From an uncultured Bacilli bacterium (GTDB lineage: Bacteria > Bacillota_I > Bacilli_A > RF39 > UBA660): a stretch of 12,148 nt of DNA. The DNA is taken from contig CALVVP010000085.1 of NCBI GenBank assembly GCA_944363895.1, positions 1 through 12,148 of the forward strand, written 5' to 3'. The notes beneath the pieces were generated by a model that saw nothing but the letters and a program-made list of their open reading frames with translations, was not told where the DNA came from and searched no databases. Positions 5,560 to 11,823 of the stretch are shown piece after piece. Both the position numbers and the translations under genes were made by a program. The number at the start of each line of letters is the position of its first letter. Within the stretch, counting starts at the first letter, position 1.

Positions 5560-7580
5560 AAATAATTGCTTTAGCTGGTAATCCTAATGTCGGGAAAAGT
5601 ACCGTTTTTAATGCTTTGACTGGCCTACATCAACACACGGGTAATTGGTCAGGAAAAACAGTTAGCAATGCTAGTGGTGAATTTAGTTATAATAACATTA
5701 ATTATAAAATTTATGATTTGCCAGGTACTTATTCTTTAATAGCGCATTCTAAAGAAGAAGAAGTAGCAAGAGATTTTATCTGTTTTGCAGAATATGATTT
5801 AGTTGTTGTTGTTTGTGATGCGGTTTGCTTAGAAAGAAATCTTAATTTAGTACTTCAAACTTTAGAAATAACGAATAATGTCATTGTCTGTGTTAATTTA
5901 TTAGATGAAGCTAAAAAGAAGAAAATACAGATAAATTTAGATAAACTATCGCAAATTTTAGGGGTTCCAGTCGTTGGAACAAGTGCACGAAATAAACATG
6001 GCTTAGATAAACTACTAGAAAAATTAGAAAATAAGCAATTTAATTCATATAAAATTAAATATCATGAAAAATTGGAAAAGGCAATCAATAATTTATTATT
6101 TTATTTAAATGGTAAAACTAAAAAACTATCGCCGCGTTGGGTCGCTTTAAATTTAATTAATTATGATGAAAAACTATATCAAAAAATAGTTCATTATTTG
6201 GATTATGATTTATTAAATGATAATCAAATTAAAGATGAGATTTTGTTAATTAAGGAAGAATTAAACTATGATATTAAAGATGAAATTACTAATACTATTG
6301 TTAAAACAGCGGAAAATATTAGCAAGGAAGTTGTCACTTTTGAAAATAAAGATTACAACCTTAAAAATCAAAAAATTGATCGTATCATAACTAGTAAAAT
6401 TTGGTCAATTCCCATTATGATAGGAATGTTATTTATTATTCTTTGGCTAACTATTAAAGGGGCTAATTATCCATCGAATTTGTTGTTTGACATGTTTGCT
6501 TATATTGAACAATATTTAGTTAATTTTTTAGAATTTTTGAATAGTCCAGCTTGGCTAATTGGAATTTTAATATCTGGAATTTATCGTGTTTTAACTTGGG
6601 TAATTGCAGTCATGTTACCACCAATGGCGATATTTTTTCCTTTATTCACCTTGTTAGAAGATTTGGGTTTTTTACCAAGAATCGCTTTTAATCTTGATTG
6701 TGCATTTAAAAAATGTTGTGCCTGTGGAAAACAAGCTTTGACAATGTGTATGGGATTTGGCTGTAATGCTGTTGGAGTAAGTGGTGCGAGAATAATCGAT
6801 TCACCAAGGGAAAGATTAATTGCTATTTTGACGAATGTTTTTGTTCCTTGCAATGGTCGATTTCCAACTATGATAACAATTATAACCATCTTCTTTGTTG
6901 GAATTAGTTCTAATAATAGCTTTTTAAGTGTTTTAATTTTAACGATGGTCATATTGCTAGGTTTTTTATTAACATTTTTAGTTTCTTATTTTTTATCTAA
7001 AACAGTTTTAAAAGGACTTCCCTCATCTTTTACATTAGAGTTACCACCTTATCGTCGTCCGCAAGTCGGTAAAGTTATAATCAGATCAATTTTAGATCGC
7101 ACAATATTTGTGTTGGGAAGAGCTGTTATAATTGCCATTCCTGCTGGAGCTTTAATTTGGCTGTTAGGAAATATTAATATTAATAATTTATCACTTTTAA
7201 ATTATATTGCTGATTTTTTAGATCCATTTGCTAGAGCAATAGGTTTGGATGGTGTTATATTATTATCCTTTATTTTGGGATTTCCGGCTAATGAAATAGT
7301 TATTCCTATTATGTTGATGATTTATTTATCGACCGGACAAATTATCGAATTTGAAAGTTTAGAAAGTTTAAGACAGATTTTAGTTAATAATGGTTGGACA
7401 TTTGTAACAGCTTTATGTATGTTAGTTTTTACCCTTTGTCATTTTCCTTGTTCAACAACTTGTTTAACAATAAAAAAAGAAACTGGCAGTATTAAGTGGA
7501 CTTTATTAGCTATTTTTTTACCGACGACTATTGGAGTTATTCTTTGTTTTATAATTAATCAAATTGCTAATTTATTATAA
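5556..7580 (+). CDS. feoB: FeoB, ferrous iron transporter with G domain
   Basis: 674 aa, full length. The N-terminal G-protein domain has G1 GNPNVGKST (8-16), the switch I region near T35, G3 DLPG (54-57), G4 NLLD (114-117, where many FeoB have NMxD) and G5 TSA (142-144). A helical linker with guanine-dissociation-inhibitor character follows (about 165-275). The membrane part (about 280-670) contains both inverted gate motifs: CGFGCNAVGVSGARIIDSPR-like and VPCNGRFPTM in the first, FPANEIVIPI in the second, and a late FPCSTT. It moves Fe(II) across the cytoplasmic membrane. Cysteines in the gates (FVPCNGRFP, HFPCSTT) are those expected of the pore. It is expressed with feoA (4-bp overlap, SD GAGG ten bases upstream) and is probably iron-controlled through the upstream palindrome. 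Confidence 0.97.
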   Translation: MKIIALAGNPNVGKSTVFNALTGLHQHTGNWSGKTVSNASGEFSYNNINYKIYDLPGTYSLIAHSKEEEVARDFICFAEYDLVVVVCDAVCLERNLNLVLQTLEITNNVIVCVNLLDEAKKKKIQINLDKLSQILGVPVVGTSARNKHGLDKLLEKLENKQFNSYKIKYHEKLEKAINNLLFYLNGKTKKLSPRWVALNLINYDEKLYQKIVHYLDYDLLNDNQIKDEILLIKEELNYDIKDEITNTIVKTAENISKEVVTFENKDYNLKNQKIDRIITSKIWSIPIMIGMLFIILWLTIKGANYPSNLLFDMFAYIEQYLVNFLEFLNSPAWLIGILISGIYRVLTWVIAVMLPPMAIFFPLFTLLEDLGFLPRIAFNLDCAFKKCCACGKQALTMCMGFGCNAVGVSGARIIDSPRERLIAILTNVFVPCNGRFPTMITIITIFFVGISSNNSFLSVLILTMVILLGFLLTFLVSYFLSKTVLKGLPSSFTLELPPYRRPQVGKVIIRSILDRTIFVLGRAVIIAIPAGALIWLLGNININNLSLLNYIADFLDPFARAIGLDGVILLSFILGFPANEIVIPIMLMIYLSTGQIIEFESLESLRQILVNNGWTFVTALCMLVFTLCHFPCSTTCLTIKKETGSIKWTLLAIFLPTTIGVILCFIINQIANLL

Positions 7581-7616
7581 AGAGTTAATTAATTTAAAAA
7601 ATTAGCCCTTTTTTTT
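7579..7616 (+). terminator. Terminator of feoAB
   Basis: AAAGAGTTAATT (7579-7590) pairs with AATTAGCCCTTT (7600-7611), 11 of 12 positions including one G-U, loop of 9, then a T-run to 7616. It directly follows the feoB stop. Confidence 0.75.
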
Positions 7617-7626
7617 ATGAAAATAA

Positions 7627-7655
7627 TTGAAAATTTTGTCATAATATGGTAAAAT
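7627..7655 (+). promoter_or_regulatory. Promoter of agrAC
   Basis: TTGAAA (7627-7632), 17-bp spacer, TAAAAT (7650-7655) preceded by TGG, an extended -10. Expected start is near 7662, leaving a leader of about 30 bases with AGGGAG at 7682-7687. It looks constitutive; I see no LytTR-type direct repeat here. Confidence 0.6.
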
Positions 7656-7692
7656 TATTAACATAATGCAAACTACGGAGAAGGGAGTATTT

Positions 7693-8403
7693 ATGATTAA
7701 TTTTATAGTGGTTGATGATGTCAAAGAAATAACTAAAAAAGTTGAAAATATAATTAATAAAATAATGATGAATAATAAACTTGAATATAAAACACATATT
7801 TTTTATGATTATAACAATGAGTTTAAAGAATTAGTCGATAAACCGTTAACAAACAAAATTTATTTTTTAGATATTGAAACTCAATCAGCATCAGGAATTG
7901 ATATTGCTAGATTAATTAGGAAAAATGATTTAGACAGTGTTATTATTTTTATAACTGCGCATGAAGAATTGGGATCAACTATTATTAAAGAACAACTTAT
8001 GGTTTTAACTTTCATCTGTAAATTCGACAATTTCGATATTAAAGTTAAAGATGCTATTATGAAATCATTATCTTATATTGGTAAGAAACGGATAATTAAA
8101 TTTACTGATAATAATGCGGTTTATATTATTCCAATTAAAGATATTTTATACATTACACATGATAATGTTGAAAGAAAATGTTTAATAAAAACAGCTAATA
8201 GAATTTATAAAGTAGGGAAAACTTTAGCTGAGTTAAGTGAAATGGCAAATGGGGCTTTAGTTTATAGTCATCGAGCTTGTTTAGTTAACGAAGAAAGAAT
8301 TGTTAAAGTTGATAAGAAAAATAAATCAATTTTATTCGATAATGGTGATCGTATTAATCTAGTATCAGATAACTATAAGAAAGAGGTAAGTCAAAAATGC
8401 TAG
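7693..8403 (+). CDS. agrA: AgrA-like LytTR response regulator
   Basis: 236 aa from ATG 7693, preferred to the in-frame ATG at 7666 because AAGGGAG lies six bases before it and the receiver fold starts at once with MINFIVVDD. Receiver domain (1-120): acidic pair D8/D9, phospho-acceptor D60 in YFLDIE, T88 in FITAHEE and K110 in FICKFD. LytTR DNA-binding domain (about 130-232): RIIKFT, DILYITHD, the R-x-Y-K.G.TL region, then YSHRACLVN and the final DGDRINLVSDNYKK. It accepts phosphate from AgrC and activates target promoters, typically including that of agrBD. It overlaps agrC by seven bases, so both are made together. Assignment to agr rests on the linked AgrB, AgrC and AgrD. Confidence 0.9.
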   Translation: MINFIVVDDVKEITKKVENIINKIMMNNKLEYKTHIFYDYNNEFKELVDKPLTNKIYFLDIETQSASGIDIARLIRKNDLDSVIIFITAHEELGSTIIKEQLMVLTFICKFDNFDIKVKDAIMKSLSYIGKKRIIKFTDNNAVYIIPIKDILYITHDNVERKCLIKTANRIYKVGKTLAELSEMANGALVYSHRACLVNEERIVKVDKKNKSILFDNGDRINLVSDNYKKEVSQKC

Positions 8404-9704
8404 AAGCGATAAAACTTTATTTTTTACCATGTTTTATTAATGCAATAACTGTTGTTTATTTATCTAAAAAAATATTAAATATCAGTTTGGATATTAAAAA
8501 AATTAAATTTTATATTATTATTCTAATCACAACATTAGTATTTATATTTAATTATATTTACGTTGATAAATCAGTTAGATTTATTAACAGTACAATAATG
8601 ACAGTCATATTTTTATATTTTCTTTTTAATACAGATTTAAATAATATAATTATTGCTACTATATTTGAGCAAATAATTATGTTTATCTCTGAAATAATTT
8701 TTTCATTAATTGTTTTGCTGATTTCACAAAGTACAAGTTTTTTGTTTGAACTGGATTATGGTATATTAATAAGTAATTTATCTATATGTTTAATATCTAT
8801 ATTGTTTATTAATATGAAACCTGTTTATTTAGGTATTGTTAATATTATAAACATTATGAACAAAATTATAAATTATAATAAATATATCATAGCTTTAATT
8901 TTTATAAGTTCAATAAATTTTTTGCTATTTTTATTATATATGAATTATGATAATGGTTTTACAATATTTTTAAGTGTGCTACTTATACTTTTTTATACTT
9001 TTGTTGTTTATATGCTTTTAATAGAGAGAAATAAAAATTATATTTATTTAGAAAAGAATAAATTATTAATTTCTAATTTAAATGAGTATGAAAAAATGCT
9101 AGATTATCAAAGAGTAAATAATCATGAAAACAAGAATCAATTGTTAGTTATAAAGTCTATGATTGAGAAAAAAGATAAGAATACGATTGATTATATAAAC
9201 GAAATAATTAAAGATAAAAGAGAAGATAATGATATTTTATATACTAAAACTAAGAGGATTCCATCTGGTGGATTACAAGGTTTAATTTATCAAAAAATGT
9301 TATTAATTCAAGAGAAAGGTATTAATATAGTTTTGGATGTTTCCACTAAAGTTAGAAAAGTTGATTTATTAAATATTTCACCCAAAATGAATTATGATAT
9401 TTGTAGAATTGTTGGAATAATTTTAGATAATGCTATTGAAGAAACCGAGAAAATAAATAAAAAAGATAAAGAAATATTAATTTCTATGTATATTGATGAT
9501 TATTTTAATATAGAAATTTCGAATCATTTTGTTGGTGATATTGAAATTGATAAGATTTTTAATAAAGGTTATACAACAAAAGGTAATGGCCATGGATATG
9601 GATTATCTTTATTGAAACAAATTGTTTCTGAAAACAAAAATATTATTAATGAAACTAAAATTATAAATAATGTATTTACACAAATAATCAAAATAAAAAT
9701 GTAG
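8397..9704 (+). CDS. agrC: AgrC-like GHKL sensor histidine kinase
   Basis: 435 aa. Six or seven transmembrane helices fill residues 1 to about 207, the peptide-sensing part of AgrC/ComD-type receptors. A coiled linker (IYLEKNKLLISNLNEYEKML) leads to the phospho-acceptor H243 in NNHENKNQ; Glu replaces the common Asp after the His. The GHKL ATPase follows: N-box GIILDNAIEET with N345, the KGYTTKGNGHGYGLSLL glycine lid (G396-L403), and the AgrC-like SNHF stretch before it. It should bind the cyclic peptide made by agrBD and phosphorylate AgrA. The start overlaps the agrA stop (ATGCTAG), with AGAGG ten bases upstream. The end lies in the terminator shared with agrD. Confidence 0.92.
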   Translation: MLEAIKLYFLPCFINAITVVYLSKKILNISLDIKKIKFYIIILITTLVFIFNYIYVDKSVRFINSTIMTVIFLYFLFNTDLNNIIIATIFEQIIMFISEIIFSLIVLLISQSTSFLFELDYGILISNLSICLISILFINMKPVYLGIVNIINIMNKIINYNKYIIALIFISSINFLLFLLYMNYDNGFTIFLSVLLILFYTFVVYMLLIERNKNYIYLEKNKLLISNLNEYEKMLDYQRVNNHENKNQLLVIKSMIEKKDKNTIDYINEIIKDKREDNDILYTKTKRIPSGGLQGLIYQKMLLIQEKGINIVLDVSTKVRKVDLLNISPKMNYDICRIVGIILDNAIEETEKINKKDKEILISMYIDDYFNIEISNHFVGDIEIDKIFNKGYTTKGNGHGYGLSLLKQIVSENKNIINETKIINNVFTQIIKIKM

Positions 9705-9722
9705 CTTTGTTTCTACATTTTT
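9695..9722. terminator. Shared bidirectional terminator between agrC and agrD
   Basis: A 10-bp perfect stem AAAAATGTAG (9695-9704) with CTACATTTTT (9713-9722), 8-nt loop, and A/T tails on both sides. The agrC stop is in its left arm and the agrD stop overlaps its right arm, so one hairpin ends both transcripts. Confidence 0.85.
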
Positions 9723-9840
9723 ATTTAACTAAATTTTTTGGACATTCTGGTTCATCTACGATTACCCAAAAACAAGCTTGACTACCCATATTTGCTACGA
9801 ATGAACCAAATGTAGCTAAAATTGAAGCGATAAATGCCAT
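9721..9840 (-). CDS. agrD: AgrD-like cyclic peptide autoinducer precursor
   Basis: 39 aa, read on the minus strand. An amphipathic N-terminal leader of about 18 residues (MAFIASILATFGSFVANM) leads to the core around C23, followed by the conserved acidic recognition tail: CFWVIVDEPECPKNLVK. The D-E-x-E-x-P-K-x-L tail is the hallmark of AgrD. AgrB should cut after I27 or V28 and close a thiolactone on C23, giving ring CFWVI or CFWVIV with an N-terminal tail such as SQA. A second cysteine (C33) within the tail is unusual. An excellent SD, GGAGG, with AAGGAGGG context at 9844-9854, lies seven bases before the ATG. Short and easily missed, but position, SD and motif agree. Confidence 0.92.
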   Translation of the reverse strand: MAFIASILATFGSFVANMGSQACFWVIVDEPECPKNLVK

Positions 9841-9868
9841 GTACTTCCCTCCTTCGTTTATCTATATC

Positions 9869-9890
9869 TAAATATACCTAAGTATATTTA
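9869..9890 (-). other. Hairpin between agrB and agrD
   Basis: A 9-bp perfect stem TAAATATAC with GTATATTTA and a 4-nt loop, in the 47-bp gap and including the agrB stop codon. No T-run follows, so it is unlikely to be a terminator. It may separate or stabilise the agrB and agrD parts of the mRNA, letting the small agrD message accumulate (inference). Confidence 0.5.
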
Positions 9891-10496
9891 AATATCATTG
9901 TTTGCTAAATAAGTTATATAATTGTTATAAGGCAAATTAAATATCTTATAAACAGTTGGTGAAATCATAAACGATTGAACTAATAATGATAAAATAAAGC
10001 AATTGCTTAGAAAATTATCATTTATTAAAATTGAACAATAGACAAAAGCTATAGCAATAAAAGTTGATATATATTTGAAAAATAATCTTCTTTTGTGACT
10101 AATGATTGGCCTTTTTTGAGTATCAGCTGGTGCATTTTTATAAATAAACAAAACTAAGATAAGTCCAATTATTAATTTTAAATCATCATTAATAACTAAA
10201 TATTGACACAAAATAGGAAAGCCAATGAATATAATAGTTGAACTTAATAGACAAACCCAACTTTTAGTAGCATGCAATCCAAATGAAGTAGTTCTAATAA
10301 CATTATAAATTATTAAAAATATAATAACTTCTTTTAAGATTCCTAAAATATAAGCTAACAGAATAATGATAATCAATTTAGAAAAAGTTAAGTATAATCC
10401 TTCTAAGCCATATTTTATTTCGGCTAATTTTTCTTCTGAATAATTGCCATTATTTTTAATTAAACTCATTGTTTTTTCTACTACTATTTTTTTCAT
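9888..10496 (-). CDS. agrB: AgrB-like peptide-processing membrane protease
   Basis: 202 aa from ATG 10496 (SD AGAGG about eight bases upstream; an in-frame GTG ten codons earlier overlaps the predicted -10 region and has no SD). Integral membrane endopeptidase that trims AgrD and forms its thiolactone. Visible signs: N-terminal KYGLEGLYLTFSKL, then R-T-T-S-F-G-L-H with catalytic H75 and C82 seven residues later (the His-Cys pair has the same spacing as in staphylococcal AgrB), and the loop NAPADTQKRPI, a strong family marker, at about 121-131. Five to six hydrophobic helices are seen. It precedes agrD in one leftward unit, facing the agrAC operon. The promoter is probably AgrA-responsive, as it lacks a -35 box. 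Confidence 0.95.
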   Translation of the reverse strand: MKKIVVEKTMSLIKNNGNYSEEKLAEIKYGLEGLYLTFSKLIIIILLAYILGILKEVIIFLIIYNVIRTTSFGLHATKSWVCLLSSTIIFIGFPILCQYLVINDDLKLIIGLILVLFIYKNAPADTQKRPIISHKRRLFFKYISTFIAIAFVYCSILINDNFLSNCFILSLLVQSFMISPTVYKIFNLPYNNYITYLANNDI

Positions 10497-10516
10497 TTTT
10501 ACAACCTCTGCGCATA

Positions 10517-10529
10517 AGCATAGCACATG
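10517..10529 (-). promoter_or_regulatory. Extended -10 of agrBD without -35
   Basis: On the minus strand, TGCTATGCT provides an extended -10 (TATGCT at 10522-10517 with TG before it). The -35 position is ATATTA, far from consensus, which fits a promoter needing an activator such as AgrA. I could not find a convincing LytTR direct repeat upstream. Start would be near 10510, about 14 bases from the ATG. Confidence 0.4.
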
Positions 10530-10675
10530 TTTTTTTGATTAATATTAATATTGGTTTTAAAAAGTAAAAATCATGATTGAAATAAAATTTTAAAAATAAA
10601 AATTATGTACACATATTATTTTAATCATCGATAATTTGTTTTTAGACAATATGCGCGATTAGCTAACATGAAATG

Positions 10676-10684
10676 TGTTATTAT
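10676..10684 (+). promoter_or_regulatory. Extended -10 promoter of first csp gene
   Basis: TG-T-TATTAT with start expected near 10691 and a leader of about 24 bases. No long cspA-type 5' leader is possible. It places the start of transcription after the upstream in-frame ATG at 10673, supporting the GTG start. Confidence 0.55.
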
Positions 10685-10714
10685 GAAAATTACCATGTAG
10701 GAAGGAGTTTTAAA

Positions 10715-10930
10715 GTGCAAGGGAGAGTCAAATGGTTTAATGATAAAAAAGGCTTTGGCTTTATCGAATATCAAGATGGTATCGATATTTTTGTCCATTA
10801 TTCATCAATTGTTTTTAAAGGTCATAAAACTTTAAACGAAGGTGATATAGTAGTTTTTGATTTAGTTGAAACCGATAAAGGATTACAAGCTAAAAATGTT
10901 CGATTGATGAAACAAAATGTTCTAATTTAA
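10715..10930 (+). CDS. csp: Cold-shock domain protein (first copy)
   Basis: 71 aa from GTG 10715, chosen for SD GAAGGAG (10701-10707) and because the family begins right here (QGRVKWFND). Single OB-fold, nucleic-acid binding: RNP1 KGFGFIEY and RNP2 DIFVHYSSI are both intact, with the closing TDKGLQAKNV. It acts in the cytoplasm as an RNA chaperone. HY replaces the more common HF in RNP2, shared by both copies here. It ends in its own terminator, so it is monocistronic. The divergent neighbour is agrB. Confidence 0.92.
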   Translation: MQGRVKWFNDKKGFGFIEYQDGIDIFVHYSSIVFKGHKTLNEGDIVVFDLVETDKGLQAKNVRLMKQNVLI

Positions 10931-10955
10931 TATACTTTTAAAGTATATTTTTTTA
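10929..10955 (+). terminator. Terminator of first csp gene
   Basis: AATATACTT (10929-10937) pairs with AAGTATATT (10941-10949), 3-nt loop, followed by a run of Ts. Confidence 0.8.
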
Positions 10956-11001
10956 AAAACTTAAATGTCGAAATATGTCGAATTTTGTGGGTTTAAATTT
11001 C

Positions 11002-11030
11002 TTGAATTTGTGGTGATGTTATCTTATAAT
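11002..11030 (+). promoter_or_regulatory. Promoter of second csp gene
   Basis: TTGAAT (11002-11007), 17-bp spacer, perfect TATAAT (11025-11030). Start near 11037, giving a leader of about 33 bases. A direct repeat ATGTCGAA (10965-10972, 10975-10982) lies just upstream. Confidence 0.8.
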
Positions 11031-11069
11031 AAAATTGTAAGGCAATTACTAGAAGGGAGATTTGAGATT

Positions 11070-11282
11070 GTGAAAGGTAAAGTAAAATGGTTCAATAATG
11101 AAAAAGGTTTCGGTTTTATTGAATACAAAGAAAATGAAGATATATTTGTTCACTATTCTTCTATTTTATCGCCAGGTTATAAAACTTTGGTTGAAGGACA
11201 ATATGTTGAATTTGAATTAGTTAGAACTGATAAAGGTCTTCAGGCTAAAAATGTCGTCGAAATAAAAACAGCGTTAGTATAG
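11070..11282 (+). CDS. csp: Cold-shock domain protein (second copy)
   Basis: 70 aa from GTG 11070. The SD GAAGGGAG (11052-11059) and the promoter at 11002-11030 exclude the longer frame from ATG 10965. Residues 1-8 (MKGKVKWF) and RNP1 KGFGFIEY, RNP2 DIFVHYSSI match the first copy, and well over half of the residues are the same. Differences cluster in the loop after RNP1 (KENE versus QDGI) and after RNP2 (SPGYKTLVEG versus FKGHKTLNEG), so this is an older tandem duplication rather than a recent one. Both copies use GTG, and each has its own promoter and terminator, so they can be expressed independently. Confidence 0.92.
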   Translation: MKGKVKWFNNEKGFGFIEYKENEDIFVHYSSILSPGYKTLVEGQYVEFELVRTDKGLQAKNVVEIKTALV

Positions 11283-11292
11283 CGCTTTTTTT
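11270..11292 (+). terminator. Terminator of second csp gene
   Basis: AGCGTTA (11270-11276) pairs with TAGCGCT (11280-11286, one G-U), 3-nt loop, then a T-run. The stop codon TAG lies within the 3' arm. Confidence 0.85.
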
Positions 11293-11330
11293 GTACTTTT
11301 GTCTTGTTTTGAATATACTATATTGAGGTG
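11291..11330 (+). promoter_or_regulatory. Promoter fused to SD, LysM gene
   Basis: TTGTAC (11291-11296), 17-bp spacer, TATACT (11314-11319), seven bases, then GGTGAA (11327-11332) inside the SD GAGGTG, with ATG at 11335. The -35 begins in the T-run of the preceding terminator. Confidence 0.7.
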
Positions 11331-11334
11331 AAAT

Positions 11335-11787
11335 ATGTATAGTATATATGAGGTTTTAAATAGTGAAAATTTAGACGATATTGCTAAAAAATTAAATGTT
11401 AGTATCGATGAGCTTATCGAACTAAATGGTCAGTTGGGTGATATTATGCCAGGACAATTATTGATTGTTCCTAAACAAGATAATTTTTATCAAATTTATA
11501 TAGTTAAGAAAGGAGATAATTTATATAGTATTGCTAATAAATATAATACTGATACTAAAACGCTGGAATTATTAAATGGTTTAGATGGTGACGATTATAT
11601 TTATCCTAATCAAAGATTGTTAATTCCTAAAGAAAATATAGGAATATATATTGTCAACAATAATGAAACAATAACTGAGCTATTGGAAAGTCTACCTGTT
11701 GGTTGGGATAACTTAAATCGACTAAATAAAAAAATTTATTTAAAGCCAGAACAAATTATAATATATGATAAAAAAGATTTGAAATAA
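11335..11787 (+). CDS. Triple-LysM protein without signal peptide
   Basis: 150 aa built almost wholly of LysM repeats, which bind N-acetylglucosamine-type glycans such as peptidoglycan. Repeat 1 covers about 2-47 (YSIYEVLNSE...PGQLLIVP), repeat 2 about 52-98 (YIVKKGDNLYSIANKY...PNQRLLIP, the most typical), and repeat 3 about 101-145 (YIVNNNETITELLESL...KPEQIIIY, degenerate). There is no hydrophobic N-terminus, no lipobox, no sorting signal and no catalytic domain. It is therefore either kept in the cytoplasm, exported by another route, or used in an inner layer as some spore- or envelope-associated LysM proteins are. Single-gene unit with a fused promoter-SD and a terminator overlapping its last codons. 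Confidence 0.85.
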   Translation: MYSIYEVLNSENLDDIAKKLNVSIDELIELNGQLGDIMPGQLLIVPKQDNFYQIYIVKKGDNLYSIANKYNTDTKTLELLNGLDGDDYIYPNQRLLIPKENIGIYIVNNNETITELLESLPVGWDNLNRLNKKIYLKPEQIIIYDKKDLK

Positions 11788-11797
11788 GTCTTTTTTT
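11770..11797 (+). terminator. Terminator of the LysM gene
   Basis: AAAAAAGATTT (11770-11780) pairs with AAGTCTTTTTT (11786-11796, one G-U) around the 5-nt loop GAAAT. The -35 box of the next promoter (TTGAAA, 11779-11784) lies in its loop. Confidence 0.75.
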
Positions 11798-11819
11798 ATT
11801 GTATAATGATAAAGGTGAT
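11779..11819 (+). promoter_or_regulatory. Promoter fused to SD, lipoprotein gene
   Basis: TTGAAA (11779-11784), 17-bp spacer, perfect TATAAT (11802-11807), six bases, SD GGTGAT (11814-11819), ATG at 11824. It is embedded in the preceding terminator. Confidence 0.75.
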
Positions 11820-11823
11820 GTTA

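Noticed and set aside
6581..6952. Long open frame on the minus strand inside feoB (also 2035-2286 and 5244-5441)
   Set aside because: Antisense shadows of clear genes, with no SD and no protein-like composition.
10530..10672. AgrA-type (LytTR) direct repeats upstream of agrB
   Set aside because: The region is A/T-rich with small palindromes, but I could not find two matching copies at the expected spacing.
10673..10714. ATG start 14 codons upstream for the first csp
   Set aside because: It lies before the -10 box and adds non-family residues; GTG 10715 has a strong SD.
10965..11069. ATG start far upstream for the second csp
   Set aside because: The promoter at 11002-11030 lies inside that extension, so it would not be transcribed.
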